64,000 nt of DNA. Origin: Pseudorasbora parva. Its lineage: Eukaryota > Chordata > Actinopteri > Cypriniformes > Gobionidae. Every line of letters starts with the position of its first letter. The stretch's first letter is position 1. The position numbers and the translations under genes are program-made. Where the stretch lies: NCBI RefSeq assembly GCF_024679245.1, contig NC_090178.1, forward strand, positions 7,656,702-7,720,701. The letters run 5' to 3'. Below, in pieces: positions 32,997 through 47,104 of the stretch. The notes beneath the pieces are model-generated. The model was not told the DNA's origin, did not search any database, and was given only the letters and a program-made list of their open reading frames with translations.

Positions 32997-34211
32997 AGCC
33001 CCGTTTCCACCACAGGAACTTTACCCAGGTACCAGGAACTTTGGGTGGTACTTCGTGTGTTTAGACCGCAGGAACCAGGGTCTAAATGAAGTTCCGGGTA
33101 AATATTTCCCCCTCCAAACGACCCTGCTCGCGAGGTAGTACTTTTTCAAAGTTCAGGAACTTTCGAGGGCGGGACTTGGGCGCTGAACATGCTGATTGGT
33201 TTAGCTCATGCAGCATTTAATGTCAACGGGCATTTTTAAAAGTCTTTTGCGAGGTTCGGTCTCGTTCAGTAAATATCAGTCTTGCTCTCTGTCTGATGGC
33301 ACGTGCCGAGTTCGTCTCAGCCATCTCACGTGCAATGTCCGTAATAGCTGATAATAATATACATTGTCATTTTAAATCTAGCTTTACAAGCTTTCTGAAT
33401 ATGCTGCATGCTGCTGAATCTGCATATTAGTGCTCTTTTCTGTCGTTGTTAATTACCTTAGTAAAACTATACATAACCAGCAAAAGCAGCACAGCTTGAA
33501 TCTCTTCCATAGCTCTCTTCCGTTACTCGTTATTATTTTTTTTCACCATGTAAACGACCTGACCGATTACTTTTAAGTGTGCGTCCTTATGTGACGTGAC
33601 AGCGCGCGCCACGCTCATGCTGACAAGAGAGGAAAGTTAATTTTTCTGAGGGGTAAACTTTTTATTTCGTAAGTTATGAAGATAATGTTGGAGTAATGAC
33701 ACTGCGCATATTACCCCAGGCAGTTTTTACTTTAACTGCGCCTGACAGAAGAATTTTTTTTCTGAGATGATTATTACAGTTTACAACAAATAAATAGCGT
33801 ATATAATACTGTATTAGTCCTGGTGGCCGTTAAGAGTTGCTATGGCTACAGTTAACAAATTCCAGTGGCTGGAGAAAACAGCGTTGACATTTTGATGCGG
33901 CAGACAAACTGCATGTGACAAAATGATTGCGATTGAAAGTCATCACATGTAAACACCAGATTTAGATAACGTCTCATGTAAATAGTCCACTAAATCTTTC
34001 AATCGGTACACACAAAAATGATTACTGTCCTTCACTGACTTGGAGGAGCAGTCGCGTGCAGTCCTACATCACCGGACTAATTTGCCTAATCTTCTCGGAA
34101 CTTTAGATCGCGGTCGAAACGCAGACAGTTGAAGGTCTGGGGGGGAGAAAAGTTCCTGTAAAAAAGTTCCTGGTACAAATTGTTCCGGGTAATTTTGGTG
34201 GAAACGGGGCT
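32997..34211. mobile_element. 1.2-kb DNA element with AGCCCCGTTTCCACCA ends
   Basis: A perfect 16-bp inverted terminal repeat (AGCCCCGTTTCCACCA at the left, TGGTGGAAACGGGGCT at the right). Subterminal GGTACCAGGAACTTTGGGTG and AGTTCCTGGTACAAATTGTT also pair. No transposase frame. Flanks CAAG and AAAG leave the target duplication unclear, so I do not assign a superfamily. Confidence 0.8.
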
Positions 34212-35837
34212 AAAGATGAGAATCTTGGGTCCACAGAGCTACAGCAGTGATGATTTTTTATCAATATTTAGCAAAAAAGGTAAATATATCTGTCCCACCT
34301 ATGTATGGCACATAGAAGGCCTTGGGACTGATAAAACAATGGAGGTGCAGGGTTTGGCTCTTTAAAAAAAAAGTATGGACCATTTTTATATTTTTCCTCA
34401 AAGTAATAAACTACTAAAAACAAACAACATATATAATCTAATAATCAAACTCTCATCATAAGCACAAAACAAAGTTAACTAATTTCAAAGTTTTTGCCTT
34501 CTCTTGCCATCTCTAAATCGTTTTCCAAATTATAACAATTTTAAGTCATAAAGTGATCAGGATATATTCAAAACTCTAGCATGGCATGGGTTCAGTAGGC
34601 AATGTGTTTATGATAGTAAGTGGGGAAGCCGGTCTCTGAGCCCTCCCTAGCTCTACAGAAATTCAAATGTAAATCTGTGGTGGAAAATGAAACTGCAGCA
34701 TGCTCTCATAGAGAGCCACTGGGGAAGATTTCTGTCTGCCCCGCTTATTTTCATGTGACGTTAGCTCAAGTAAACCTCGCTCAAGAGTCAAGAGTCAAGA
34801 CCAAGACGATATCAGACAGTGCGCTTCAGCTGTGTCTGCATCAGGTCAGTAAACTAGTTAGCATGTCTTTTCTTCCTATGTGGAGTAGCGCACCTAATCA
34901 ATGAAAGAATAAATCCATGTGAATAGCATTTATATACAGTAGTTCTGTTGTGTTCTGAATTGACTTTCCTCACTGGAATTGCTTCATAAGTTGTAATATT
35001 CTAAAACAACATTCGGGCACAAATATATTAAGGCAATTCTAAGATGGAACTGTATGTGTTTTCACTTTGCCGTCTGTAATAAAGTCTGGCAATCATCATT
35101 AGAGCGCCACCCTCAGGCTGAATAATGCAAGGACATTAGAATTCTGCCAAAAGTGCGTCTGTCCTACTTAAATTTATGGCCAGGAGTCGCTACTGATATT
35201 GTTTATTATTAAATGCTTTTAATGTGCTGAATTATAGTGCTAAATGTATGGCAAAAAACAAAACGTCTAAAGGTGTCACGTGTCACAAACCTGGTTTGGT
35301 TAATGACAGACATGACAAAATAATTGTATTTGCTGCATTCTTGTTTTCTGCCGCATTTAAGAAAAAGTTTCTATTTTGCTGCTCACCATGTTTGCTCTAC
35401 TGTTGTTAAAATAACAGCCTCATCTGCAGCTCTTAATGTGGCGCTTTACGTCTTTAGTGGGAGAGAGACGCAATGCACACAGAGCGGAAAAGGGCTTGAA
35501 TAAAGCGTGTTTAGCTCTAGATAAAACTATTATAGCATGTAGCGCCTAAAGATCATATACCGCAAATGATCATGATTGCTTGTGGTGTTAAACTCTTCGC
35601 TGAATTGAGTCTGCTCATTTTAAACAGTAAAATGGCCCATTTATGTTCTGCAGTCCGGATGGAACCAATCCGGGGTCCGGATCCGGACTGTGGTCTGCCA
35701 TTTGAAATCCACTGGGATAGATCCATATTCTGTAGTCTAGTATTTACATTGTTTTTAGAGGCATAAATATTTATGCAAAGCGACATAAAAATCGCAAAAT
35801 TCCATGTAATTATTGTCATTTTACTAAAAAATTATTT
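34212..35837. other. intron, nothing recognised
   Basis: No supported gene or delimited repeat. CCGGATGG-type palindromic GC motifs (GGTCCGGATCCGGACTG near 35674) stand out, but no element boundary is visible. Confidence 0.4.
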
Positions 35838-36063
35838 GGGAAGGGAAGGGAAGGGAAGGGAAGGGAAGGGAGGGAGGGAGGGAGGGAGGGAGGGAGGAAG
35901 GAAGGAAGGAAGGAAGGAAGGAAGGAAGGAAGGAAGGAAGGAAGGAAGGAAGGAAGGAAGGAAGGAAGGAAGGAAGGAAGGAAGGAAGGAAGGAAGGAAG
36001 GAAGGAAGGAAGGAAGGAAGGAAGGAAGGAAGGAAGGAAGGAAGGAAGGAAGGAAGGAAGGAA
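35838..36063. repeat. long polypurine microsatellite, (GGGAA)n then (GGGA)n then (GGAA)n
   Basis: About 226 bases with no pyrimidine on the plus strand. Three successive unit types indicate stepwise expansion. The long Lys-Glu-Gly-Arg and Pro-Ser-Phe-Leu frames through it are artefacts. Confidence 0.95.
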
Positions 36064-36324
36064 AAGACTTTCAGCATCAAATGGAACTTATAAACAGCCT
36101 CTTATGAAATCCTATGAAGCTTATACAAATTACCTTATAGAATCAAATGGAACTTATAAAGATTATTTTAAGGATTCGTTTTTTTTGCAAAGCAAACATT
36201 TTTTGAAGGACTATTAAAAGACTGAAATAAATGTTGTGCCATCAGCCAATCATCGACTTGCTTAGATGGCTGGCTCAAAAATAGCATACTTTTGTAATTA
36301 TACATTGTCAAATGAAGGCTGTAC

Positions 36325-36506
36325 CTTGTTTGTCTTTGTTGTTATTGATGTAGCTGACAAGTTCAGCGTTGGCCTGGACGCAGTACACTTCCCTGCTCTG
36401 CACACCTCCACCACACAGTCCAGTCTGATTCCCACGCCGCCGGTCCTGCTGGCTGAGCAGCGCGTCAACGCGGCATTCGCTCCATTCTGTGCTTCGCCAG
36501 GCATAA
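36325..36506 (-). CDS. thsd7a: thsd7a exon, TSP1 repeat with CGGGVQSREVYC
   Basis: Exon of 182 nt. The acceptor is atgttaaag before T-TAT-GCC-TGG and the donor is CAAACAAG then GTACAG. The reading frame joins the previous exon as PCA-I-YAWRSTEWSECRVD, then LLSQQDRRRGNQTGLCGGG, VQSREVYCVQANAELVSY and a short polar tail rich in Asn and Lys. NQT is a glycosylation sequon. Both acceptor and donor are weaker than at neighbouring exons: the acceptor has a purine-rich AAAG end and little pyrimidine tract. The longer minus-strand reading frame that overlaps here is in a different frame and is a shadow. The exon ends in phase 1 (one G), which matters for the optional exon that follows. Confidence 0.9.
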
Positions 36507-36580
36507 CTTTAACATAAAAAATAACAAAAATAAACATGAAAAACATTAAACAGGCTATGTTCAAAAATAATAAGGGGTTT

Positions 36581-36950
36581 TCAAACCTGTCCTGGAGGAC
36601 CCTCAGCCCTGCACATTTTGTCTCCCCTATATTTGACACATCCACTTCAGCTGTCTCTAATAATGAGGACGTGAGTTGAATCAAGTGTGTTAGATGAGGG
36701 AGACAAGCAAAATGTGCAGTGCTGGGGGTCCTCCAGGACAGGTTTGAAAACCCTCGTCCTAAATGACCTGTGCTTTTTATCCCCCATCGGCACATGAGTT
36801 GAATCAAGTGTGTTAGATGAGGGAGACATGCAAAATGTGCAGTGCTGGGGGTCCTCCAGGACAGGACTGGGGAGGACCCCCAGCATTGCACATTTTGTAT
36901 GTCTCCCTCATCTAACACACACCTGTCCTGGTTTGAAAACCCCGTCCTAA
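36581..36950. repeat. clustered copies of an inverted-repeat MITE (CCTGTCCTGGAGGACC type)
   Basis: CCTGTCCTGGAGGACCCTCA opens the cluster, GGTCCTCCAGGACAGGTTTG closes the first unit near 36745, and GTCCTCCAGGACAGGACTGG appears again near 36860. ATGAGTTGAATCAAGTGTGTTAGATGAGGGAGACA-type core is repeated at 36670 and 36795. This is a tandem or nested accumulation of the same small element. Confidence 0.75.
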
Positions 36951-37244
36951 ATGACCTGTGATCTATACCAAATCTTCACAATTTAAAAAAACAACAACAT
37001 TCATACATTTGATTTATGCGTCACTGTCATGTACTCTAGCAAGAGACATTACACGATAAACAAAGGCCACATTTCCTTTGCAGGCCCAATGTAGAATTTT
37101 TTTTACTATAAAAAAAAATTGATAACCAACATACAGGTTCTTTTAAAAGTGACCCATATCTGATCAAAATGAAGGTTGGCTATTTTATCAATATCTTTCC
37201 TACTTTTCTGGGCCTTGAAAGTATTAATTAAATTGCTGTCTATG
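36951..37244. other. intron, nothing recognised
   Basis: No feature supported. Confidence 0.4.
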
Positions 37245-37388
37245 GAGGGTCAGAGAGCTGTCGGATTTAATCAAAAACATCTTAATTTGTGTTCTGAAGA
37301 TGAATGAAGGTCTCACGGGTTTGGAACGACATGAGGGACCAGTAATATAATGACAGAATTTTCATTTTTGGGTGAACTATACCTTAAA
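37245..37388. repeat. right end of AGGGATAGTTCACC foldback family
   Basis: TGTGTTCTGAAGATGAATGA, then GGTTTGGAACGACATGAGGG and TTTTTGGGTGAACTATACCT. Left arm absent or deleted. Confidence 0.7.
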
Positions 37389-37649
37389 GCATGTCAGAAG
37401 CTCTGGGTTCGAAATTGCTTTTTTCCCCTCATTAAAACCAAATGTGTTCATCAGTGATTATTATATATTATTATTATTATTATATATCAAGAGCTGGGAC
37501 ATGTTTGTGTGCGTTTTATTTTGTGATTTCACAGGAACTAATAGAGTCTCTACAACGGGACTGAAGCACTGAGCCGGCGTCAACAGCAACAACAAGCCCT
37601 CAGGATGATTTCAAAATCAACATATTTTTGCTCCAGATCGCCTCTTATT

Positions 37650-37760
37650 TAAAGGGTTACTTCAGCAATTTAGCAACGATTGTGTGCGCATCTTGACGTC
37701 ATTGACTGACAAAACACCGCCTCTACCGAATAATAAGCAGAAGTAATAAGCAACAGACAT
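37650..37760 (+). repeat. direct repeat of 40518-40640
   Basis: ATTGTGTGCGCATCTTGACG, then ACACCGCCTCTACCGAATAA, is found again at 40521 with one or two changes. It is preceded by AAAGGGTTACTTCAGC, the AGGGTTAC-family end. Confidence 0.7.
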
Positions 37761-38296
37761 GTTCAGTTTTTAATTGTAACTACGCATGCAACACGATGTA
37801 GCTACGGCATTCAAAAATTTTATAAGACTTGCAGTATAGTGTTGTACGGTAAAAATAGAATTTATGGTAATTGAAATAAAAACTAAAAACAAATATTAGC
37901 TGAAAAAATAAATTAAATGAAAATTTCTTTGGCCATTAAACTTAAATAAGTTTGATTTGGAGCAATAAAATAAATAAAACTAAAACTAATAAAAATGAAG
38001 AATGTGCATAACAAAATAACAATAAATTAAAATACATTTGAATGAAAACTGAAAATAAAAAAGGCAAATTTAAAATACTAATAAGTGTATGTATAAATTG
38101 TCTCTTTTTAATTTCAACTGAATTAGACATCCCAGAGGAGGTTGAATTGCATGACAGGAGGGGGGTTTACTAAAGAGCAATTCAAATAAATTCAACATAG
38201 TTGATAAAAAAAAGAAATAGTTTTCTTCCACCCTGGTTCAAAAAAGTCTATGCATCGCTCTTGGTGTCTGTAAGGGCTATAAACCTAAAACTTTTA
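37761..38296. other. intron, nothing recognised
   Basis: A-rich, low complexity. No exon. Confidence 0.4.
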
Positions 38297-39044
38297 GGGC
38301 CCTATCTTGCACCCAGCGCAATTGACTTTGTACACCGACGCATGTGTCATTCCTATTTTGCACCCGCGCAAAGCACGCTTTTCCCTCCACAGAAGCACGT
38401 CGCTAAACTAGTGAATGAACTTGCGCTCCCTGGGCGGTTCAGCGCAAAAAAGGAGGTGTGTTCCGGCGCAAACAATCCCTGGTGCTATTTTGCTGTTCCA
38501 TTAAACAGTTGCGCCACTGACCAGAAAAAACCTAGTCTAAAGTCAGTGGCGCGTTGCGCGTTGTTCATTATGCTATTTTAAGGGCGCATTCTTGACCATA
38601 ATGTATAGCGTGCACAACGCGCATACACTTTGCTCATGTAATCTACACAGATGCAACATTTTTGCAAATCATAAATTGTTACACTAAAAAAATATCAACA
38701 CATGAGATGACGGAAATCATTGTGATGTGCCACGAAGATGTGGAAAAATAGGCATAAATCTAGCTTACAAATTATTCAGGCTGTGAACCGCTCCTGACGT
38801 GCGCCTGGTAAATACGCCATAATAATAGCAATCCATAATGGAACTTGTGCACCTGCTTTTAAAGGGAATGTTGGATGACGCTCTGATTGGTTTATTCACG
38901 TTACGCCCAAACCACACCTAGCTACACACCTGAAGCTACTTCAGACCAACCCATTTTATATTTTTATATTTATCCCCCCGGGAAAATAGCAACAGCGCCG
39001 AGACCCGCCCACAATGTTACTTACAGATCGTTAAAATAGGGCCC
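38297..39044. mobile_element. PIF/Harbinger-like element with TTA target duplication
   Basis: The ends are GGGCCCTATCTTGCACCC and, reverse-complemented, GGGCCCTATTTTAACGATC, flanked by TTA on each side (38294-38296 and 39045-39047). The interior has CGCGCAA/GCGCGTTGCGCG short palindromes and CACCCGCGCAAAGCACGC subterminal motifs. It is 748 bp. The 126-codon frame at 38201-38581 crosses its boundary and is not real. Confidence 0.75.
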
Positions 39045-40004
39045 TTAGCCTCTTTACAAACACTTCTAGTAATTTTAATTTTAATTCCTTGAACGGAAAT
39101 TCAAAGAGCAGTGCTGTCTCTTGTTTGCCACCTAAAGCCATGGGAATATAAAACCATTTTGGTTGAATGGCACACAACACATGAGATTTCCTCTAAACCT
39201 TAGAGAAGAGACATTCTTTAGTGCAATTATACTGCGACTGGGGTCTTCTATAATCTGTGAAGCAGAAGACTTTAGAATTTCCATTTGACCTGCATTTAAT
39301 CCTATTGCTGTCTTGGAAAAAAAATGTGAGGTATCAAAGAGATGTCATTTGTGATTTCTTTTTCCTACTTTCGTAATAGTGCGAAACACAATTGCAAAAC
39401 TCCATTATCTTTCAAGCTGCCTATTCACAGTACGTGGGAGACTCAGAAAGTGACGACGTGCCAGTGCTGGCCATCTGTGAGAGAACGAGATGAGAGCAGC
39501 GCCACAGAGCTCTTAAGATCACTTCCATTTGTCAGTGCATCTCTTCTGGCTCGGGACCACAGACTGTCCCGATCCGTCTCAGCCCGTCTCCATATGCTCA
39601 TGTGCTGACTCTCACTGGCACCAGCGCTCACACTGAGCATGGGTCAACCGCTTCCCGACAGGGCCTCCTGCTCCACGCCGGTATTTCTCCACGCAGAGCC
39701 GAAAGCATGAGACGTGGCTGCTGTTTTTAGTGCTTGTTTTATGTATATGCCCGTAGGAGAGGAAAATCCCACAGGAGATTCTTTAATAGCTCAATTGCTT
39801 CTCCTTGACAGCAGAGATTAAATTAAATTGTAAATTAACTTAAGAATATTTTTTCAGTTACACACTTCTCCTGCTTCCCAGATGCTCCTCTAAAGAAAAA
39901 GACCATATTCCTTACGAGATCCCTACAATGTTTAAAACTGCGCTAACATTTGCCAAGACACCAAAGTCAGAGATTTCAGACTATTATTAATTTGTTTTTA
40001 CACT
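39045..40004. other. intron, nothing recognised
   Basis: No supported exon. The frames at 39342-39608 and 39443-39640 have no recognised domain. Confidence 0.4.
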
Positions 40005-40140
40005 AAAAAACCTTGTGTATTTTTTCTACCCAATTTTTGGGTTGAGTTTTTTGGGTCATTTTTGGGGGTTATTTTTTCAGTGTTTGGGTAGTTTTTGTGT
40101 TACCCAGATCCTGGGTCAGACATAACATTATATTGAGTTA
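40005..40140. repeat. small TTTTGGGT-rich palindromic repeat
   Basis: ACCCAATTTTTGGGTTGAGT and TTACCCAGATCCTGGGTCAG are paired palindromic motifs known from fish MITEs. Boundaries are approximate. Confidence 0.45.
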
Positions 40141-40374
40141 TTTAAAGCCGCATTAGCAGGCTTTTTGCAACCTCTTCAGGACAGACTCCATCAAATTGTT
40201 GCATGTCTTCGGTAAAATGCAGGTTTGTGTATTTTATTTTATCTACAGATTTGTTATTGTGCTGTATATCGTTTCGTTTTATGATGCGAGTCACCTAAAC
40301 AAGCATCACATCAGTCTTTTTGCGTGATGTAAACGCCTGATACATTGCCCTTGCATACAATTTTATGATTTTAT

Positions 40375-40818
40375 TTAAAGGGGTGATGAGAAATCAACTT
40401 TCCCTTTGAGCTTTTGATATATAAAAGGTCATGGTAATATAGGATTATCCTGTAAGTTTCAGAGCTAAAAACTTCCTTGTTAGTAAAAGAAAAGCTTTTA
40501 GACACCAGGCTTAGAAAACGATTGTGTGCGCATCTTGACGTCATCGACTGACGAAACACCGCCTCTACAGAATAATAAACACGAGTAATTCAGAAGCCCC
40601 GCCCACCGACTCATCGGATCACGCTAGCCAGCAGCAATAAACATGCTGAAGAATATAGCAAGATATTGTGAAAGAACACAGTCGCTGCATAAGCTTCCTT
40701 CGGATCCTAATATTAGGAAAGTGTGATACTTCATTTATTTCTTATGAAGTTTCAGCTCACGTGGGGAAGACATGTACGCGTGTTCGCTTCATTTCACTGC
40801 AGTACCGTTTGTGTGTTC

Positions 40819-40860
<42 letters not shown>

Positions 40861-41165
40861 GCTTATATCCACCGATCGGGCAGGCCAGGTAATACAAAAA
40901 TAATATTCCAATCAATCGTGAGTGGATGAGAAATAAATGATTGTGTTTGTTTGATAAAGACGTTTATGAGCCCTGTGATCGAGAGAATCATTCCGGTTGC
41001 CACATTCAAAACAATCCCTCCCTCATGTGAACTGACAGTGGAGCTGGAGCTCATTAATATGCGAATGTTATCCAATCCTATAGCCGTGGGCGTTTACTTC
41101 CAAGTCTCCAGCACGCCCATCAAAACCCAGCGTTCAGGAGAGAGCCTCAAAACCAGTGTGTAACA
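40375..41165. repeat. cyprinid interspersed repeat with GT microsatellite
   Basis: AAGGGGTGATGAGAAATCAA, GATATATAAAAGGTCATGGT and AAAACTTCCTTGTTAGTAAA are high-copy fish repeat blocks. 40518-40640 duplicates 37650-37760. The (GT)n run is at 40825-40856. The right part (TTATGAGCCCTGTGATCGAG, GAATCATTCCGGTTGCCACA) is the same family as I know it. Confidence 0.6.
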
Positions 41166-41283
41166 TAGCCAATTACTTATTAGATATGATGTTTTTTAAT
41201 GTAAAAAACCACACGGATGTGATTAATTGACAACGGTATACAACAATTAAAAAAGCCAGTTCATGACTATAGTTCTCTAGCCT

Positions 41284-41752
41284 AGAAATCTAGACCCAAC
41301 CTAGCGGCAGCAAATCTAATCTGCCGCGAGTGTCGTTTAGCAACTCTAAATACGCTTCTGAGCTGTTAAAACCAAACTCTGGTCAGGCCAATCACACTGT
41401 GTATAGAGTCTTAACATAACGAAGGCTGAGTTGCGCTTGCATGCTACTAGTAAACACAGAAGTTGGCGAATGGCGGTCTTTTGAATCAGCTTTGACCATG
41501 ACTCTGGAAGACTCGGAGTTAAGCTTTTCTCTGAGAAAAGAACGGCACTGAAGTCATTCTTAAGAAGGGAAGATGTGTTCGGAGTTTTGCCGACCGGATA
41601 CGGTGAACTTCATGTTGCTCTGGTTGGTTGTAGCGCTATCCTATCGCGTGCAGAGGGAGTTTGAAAGACAACCGTTTATCCGTCTCTCGGATTGAGCCCT
41701 GTCAATGGTGAGTTTCCAGACCAAACATCTGGTCAGGTCTGGCTTGTCAGGC
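41284..41752 (+). mobile_element. non-autonomous element carrying a RecQ-like helicase fragment
   Basis: The ends are TAGCCTAGAAATCTAGACCC and, reverse-complemented, TAGCCTGACAAGCCAGACC. The flanks ATAGTTCTC and ATAGTTGTC differ by one base, so a hAT-size target duplication is likely. In the middle (about 41529-41605) a plus-strand frame reads EKRTALKSFLRREDVFGV then LPTGYGEL. This resembles motif I (Walker A) of RecQ-type helicases, with the expected Gly-Lys-Ser replaced by Gly-Glu. The frame is interrupted on both sides, so it is a captured or decayed fragment, not a gene. Confidence 0.5.
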
Positions 41753-42494
41753 TAATAGTTGTCAGAAGTATACACTAATTGTTTATGGACAGATTATGGA
41801 GTCATTCACGGCATATATCAGCTACAAGTGAAAGGCAGAGCTGAAGTTAAAAGTTACCCTGCTCAACATGATACAAGCTACGGCATGCCTTTACGGTGGA
41901 ATCAGGACAACAGTTAAATGAGCTTAAATGTTGGCAATATGCATTAAAATCTATATAAAATATAATGTTAATCATAATTTATGTTAAACAGTATACAAGT
42001 TGCTTGTGTTTTAATGCCACTAGTGGGAATTGTATGGCAGGTTTTTGGGGCAAAAATGTAGGTAGAGGCATGATTTTTCAGTAAGATGTTGTTCATTTTA
42101 TTGCTCTGTACTTTTACTGTACCTCAATAATTGTCTCATTTGTTCCTATGATTTCTCTGAAGGAGAAACATCTTGAAAATTCAATGACAGGCTTACTAGG
42201 AACCACATTAAATCCTTTGAGCTACGAAATAGCAACTCAAGAAATAATGTTTCTGTTGGATTGACACAATGAGATAAGACAAGCTTACAACAATTTGTTG
42301 CCGTATATCACATCATATCATCACTCCAATGATGCGACGTAATTTCACAGACACAAAACCATCTAAAAGAAAACCTTTGATCCCAAGCAGTGATAAGAGA
42401 GCACATTGATGTCTAAATAAGAGTGTTATATCTGCAGTTCAAAAGCACCCATTCATATTGACTTTGAAATAATGCATGCAGATATCACAAGCTC
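41753..42494. other. intron, nothing recognised
   Basis: AT-rich, no supported feature. Confidence 0.4.
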
Positions 42495-43880
42495 AACCAT
42501 ATGGATTATTTCCCTGCCGACCCTGTAATTTGTACATGCCCTGCCAACATTTTTACTTGCCCCGCAGCAATAATGAATTACAAAATAGCATATAAATGTG
42601 TTTATATCAAGCCTGCAGCACCCCTCTCAGAAACTGAAGCTTTCGCGCGTCGATCGCCCCCCGGTGACCGGGCCCAGTATAGCCGCCCCTCTGTGTTTTC
42701 TAATGGACGCGAGGCAAACTAAACAATAAAATTACACATTACATATTTTTTCCCTAAAGTTAGTTTATGTCATTGTAGGCAGTTAAAATAAGTTTAGTTT
42801 TAGTTAGTTATTTGATGCTATAAAAACGGGGGGGGTGACCTAATGATTGACAGCTGAGATTGATGTCTTCTCTGAGAGAAGTTGTCACTGAGGCACTAAC
42901 GAACATTTTTCAGGATTTTTGGGAGCAGATTGGAGCTTTAGCTTTGATTTCTAACATTTCATAACTGTTTATTTCACACCAACATAATTAATTTTTCTGC
43001 ATCTGTGAGCGGGTACATTATACATTTTTGGTCAATATAATGCACCCCTGCTGAATATGATTATTTTAAAATAATTAATGCCCCCAAACTTATGAACAGT
43101 AGTGAATGGATCTTATTATGCATATAATAGAAAAGGTTGCCTGCTGTATTTAATTGATATGTATAGATTTTACTGTATATTGATTTAAAAAACGACTTAT
43201 TATCACGGCTTAACATTCACTGCTCGCCAGCCACTGTGGCTAGTGGTCTTCCAAAGTTAGTAGACACTCAACATTTTCACTGGCCACAATTTTGACATCA
43301 ATACCATGGGGAAAAAATGTCAAATAGATATTTTTAATATCTCATAATTTTGCAGCAGGTATGTTAGGCTGCTGTCACTTTAAGATCTGATGCATGGACC
43401 TGTTATACTGTTACACATGTTTTCTTTCTGAACTGTTTACTTTCACTTAATACAGAACTGACTGTGCTTACAAGCATACTCGCCAAGAGCATTTTGATAT
43501 TATTTTGTGTGTCTTTGACTGTTGAAGCGCAATAAGCAATGGCAAAGAACTTAATTTAGTACTGAGAGGTGGCTTTATATGCGCGCACTTTGGGTGTGAG
43601 TGCAAAATCTATAGGAAGGAGTCAAATAATGTGCAATCCCAAGGAAAATTCAAACCCTGTAACAGCAACAATATTGATCCGGAGAAAATGAAACAAGTGA
43701 GTGAAAGGAGGAGGGTTTGTGTGTAACTCGCTGTCGTAGAGATGAGACTGAGAGAAAAAAAGAACAGCTGGTATCGTGTATCTGCTTTGTGGAAAATGAG
43801 TATTGGAAGTGTTTCAGATATTTCAGTATCGATATGCATCGACAACACACTCCTTTGCACTTAGTTTATCATTTCAGATG
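42495..43880. repeat. probable decayed DNA transposon region
   Basis: 42740-43010 shares a roughly 250-bp block, inverted, with 60420-60670 inside a hAT-like element (AACTGTTTATTTCACACCAA, GACAGCTGAGATTGATGTCT). 43205-43270 (CTCGCCAGCCACTGTGGCTA) is another repeat-like palindromic block. Boundaries and superfamily are not resolved. Confidence 0.45.
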
Positions 43881-44086
43881 CCTTTTTAAAAGACTGCAAT
43901 AGAAAAATCCTGCACACCACTGCTGGATTGTGGAGGGTGGGCAGGTGTTAATATAAAGCCCTGCTTATTACACTTCACTTTTTAATACAGTATCAAGTAC
44001 AGCATGAGAAAAATGCAACCAGTGACTTTGCAAAACAAATATAAAATGTAGTGAGAGCACAGTACTAGCATGTCCGTGGTACTTAC

Positions 44087-44335
44087 ATGGCGCAGGGCGA
44101 CACCCCGTTTCCTTCAGGTTCACAGGTCTGACTTTCCTCCAGGATGGGGCATTCGGACCCTCCCCCAGTAGGAAGCCGTACCAGCTGTCTGCTGCGGGAA
44201 CGTGTGCCCTGAGGAACACTGGGGTCCGAGCAGGCCTTGGAGCAGGAGCCCCATTTACTCCATTCACTGACCACGCAGTCTTTAGGCATCAGGCAGGACT
44301 GGTAGGTCTCCGGAAGACTCCAGTGAGGACACTGG
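44087..44335 (-). CDS. thsd7a: thsd7a exon, TSP1 repeat
   Basis: Exon of 249 nt. The acceptor is cctgcatcag before C-CAG-TGT; its first base completes a serine codon with AG from the preceding exon, giving SQCPHWSLPETYQSC. The donor is GCGCCAT then GTAAGT. The exon encodes one TSP1 repeat, CVVSEWSKWGSCSKAC, followed by GTRSRSRQLVRLPTGGGSEC and CPILEESQTC, ending SPCA. In the mammalian protein the corresponding exon follows the basic linker directly and ends at GDGVVPCA, and the same order is seen here. The first acceptor AG is chosen because it keeps both phase and homology; a methionine further upstream in the same frame is intronic. Confidence 0.93.
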
Positions 44336-46595
<2,260 letters not shown>

Positions 46596-46665
46596 AACGT
46601 CTCAGTTACGTATGGTAACCCTCGTTCCCTGAAGGAGGGAACGGAGACGTACGTCGAACGTGACA
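46596..46665. repeat. fish repeat hairpin (CTCGTTCCCTGAAGGAGGGAACGGAG)
   Basis: CTCGTTCCCTGAAGGAGGGA forms a near-perfect stem inside GTTACGTATGGTAACCCTCG, which is the end of a common fish element. The rest of that element is not identified here. Confidence 0.5.
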
Positions 46666-47104
46666 GACTGAAAGGAAACCCAAGTTAAGATTAATTTGAT
46701 TGGTTTGACTGCCATTTTGTCTAGCATTTTGTCTCTTTCTCTAGTTGCATTCACTCTTTTCCTAACTAGAACTGTTGGGTTTACTATACTGACTAAAGCA
46801 AAGTAATGAAACGATAAGAATGGCATGTTTGTTCGTGATGGATGATCACAGACCAAGTGCTTCAGAAAAACTTTGTTACATTTCTTGAACTAACAAATCA
46901 ACTATGGATATTTCAGGAGCAGAAAAAGAAACAAGTCAAAGGGCTTTTCAAACTGTGCTTACCCCAGGGTTAACATCATTCTAAAAAACACAGCTTTTAA
47001 ACCCTGGGTAAAGGAACGTTTCAACACTTTAAGTTGAATATTTATGCTCCTGGAGGGACTCCTATGACAGCCTGTTTATCTGATTGCATTTATACAAATA
47101 CACA

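Noticed and set aside
35773..36093. Lys-Glu-Gly-Arg-rich frame and its Pro-Ser-Phe-Leu antisense.
   Set aside because: Translation of a polypurine microsatellite. No coding signal.
36298..36918. 206-codon minus-strand reading frame, the second longest in the window.
   Set aside because: It runs through a cluster of inverted-repeat MITEs and crosses the thsd7a exon in a different frame. The real exon is the in-frame WRSTEWSEC to VYC stretch bounded by splice sites.
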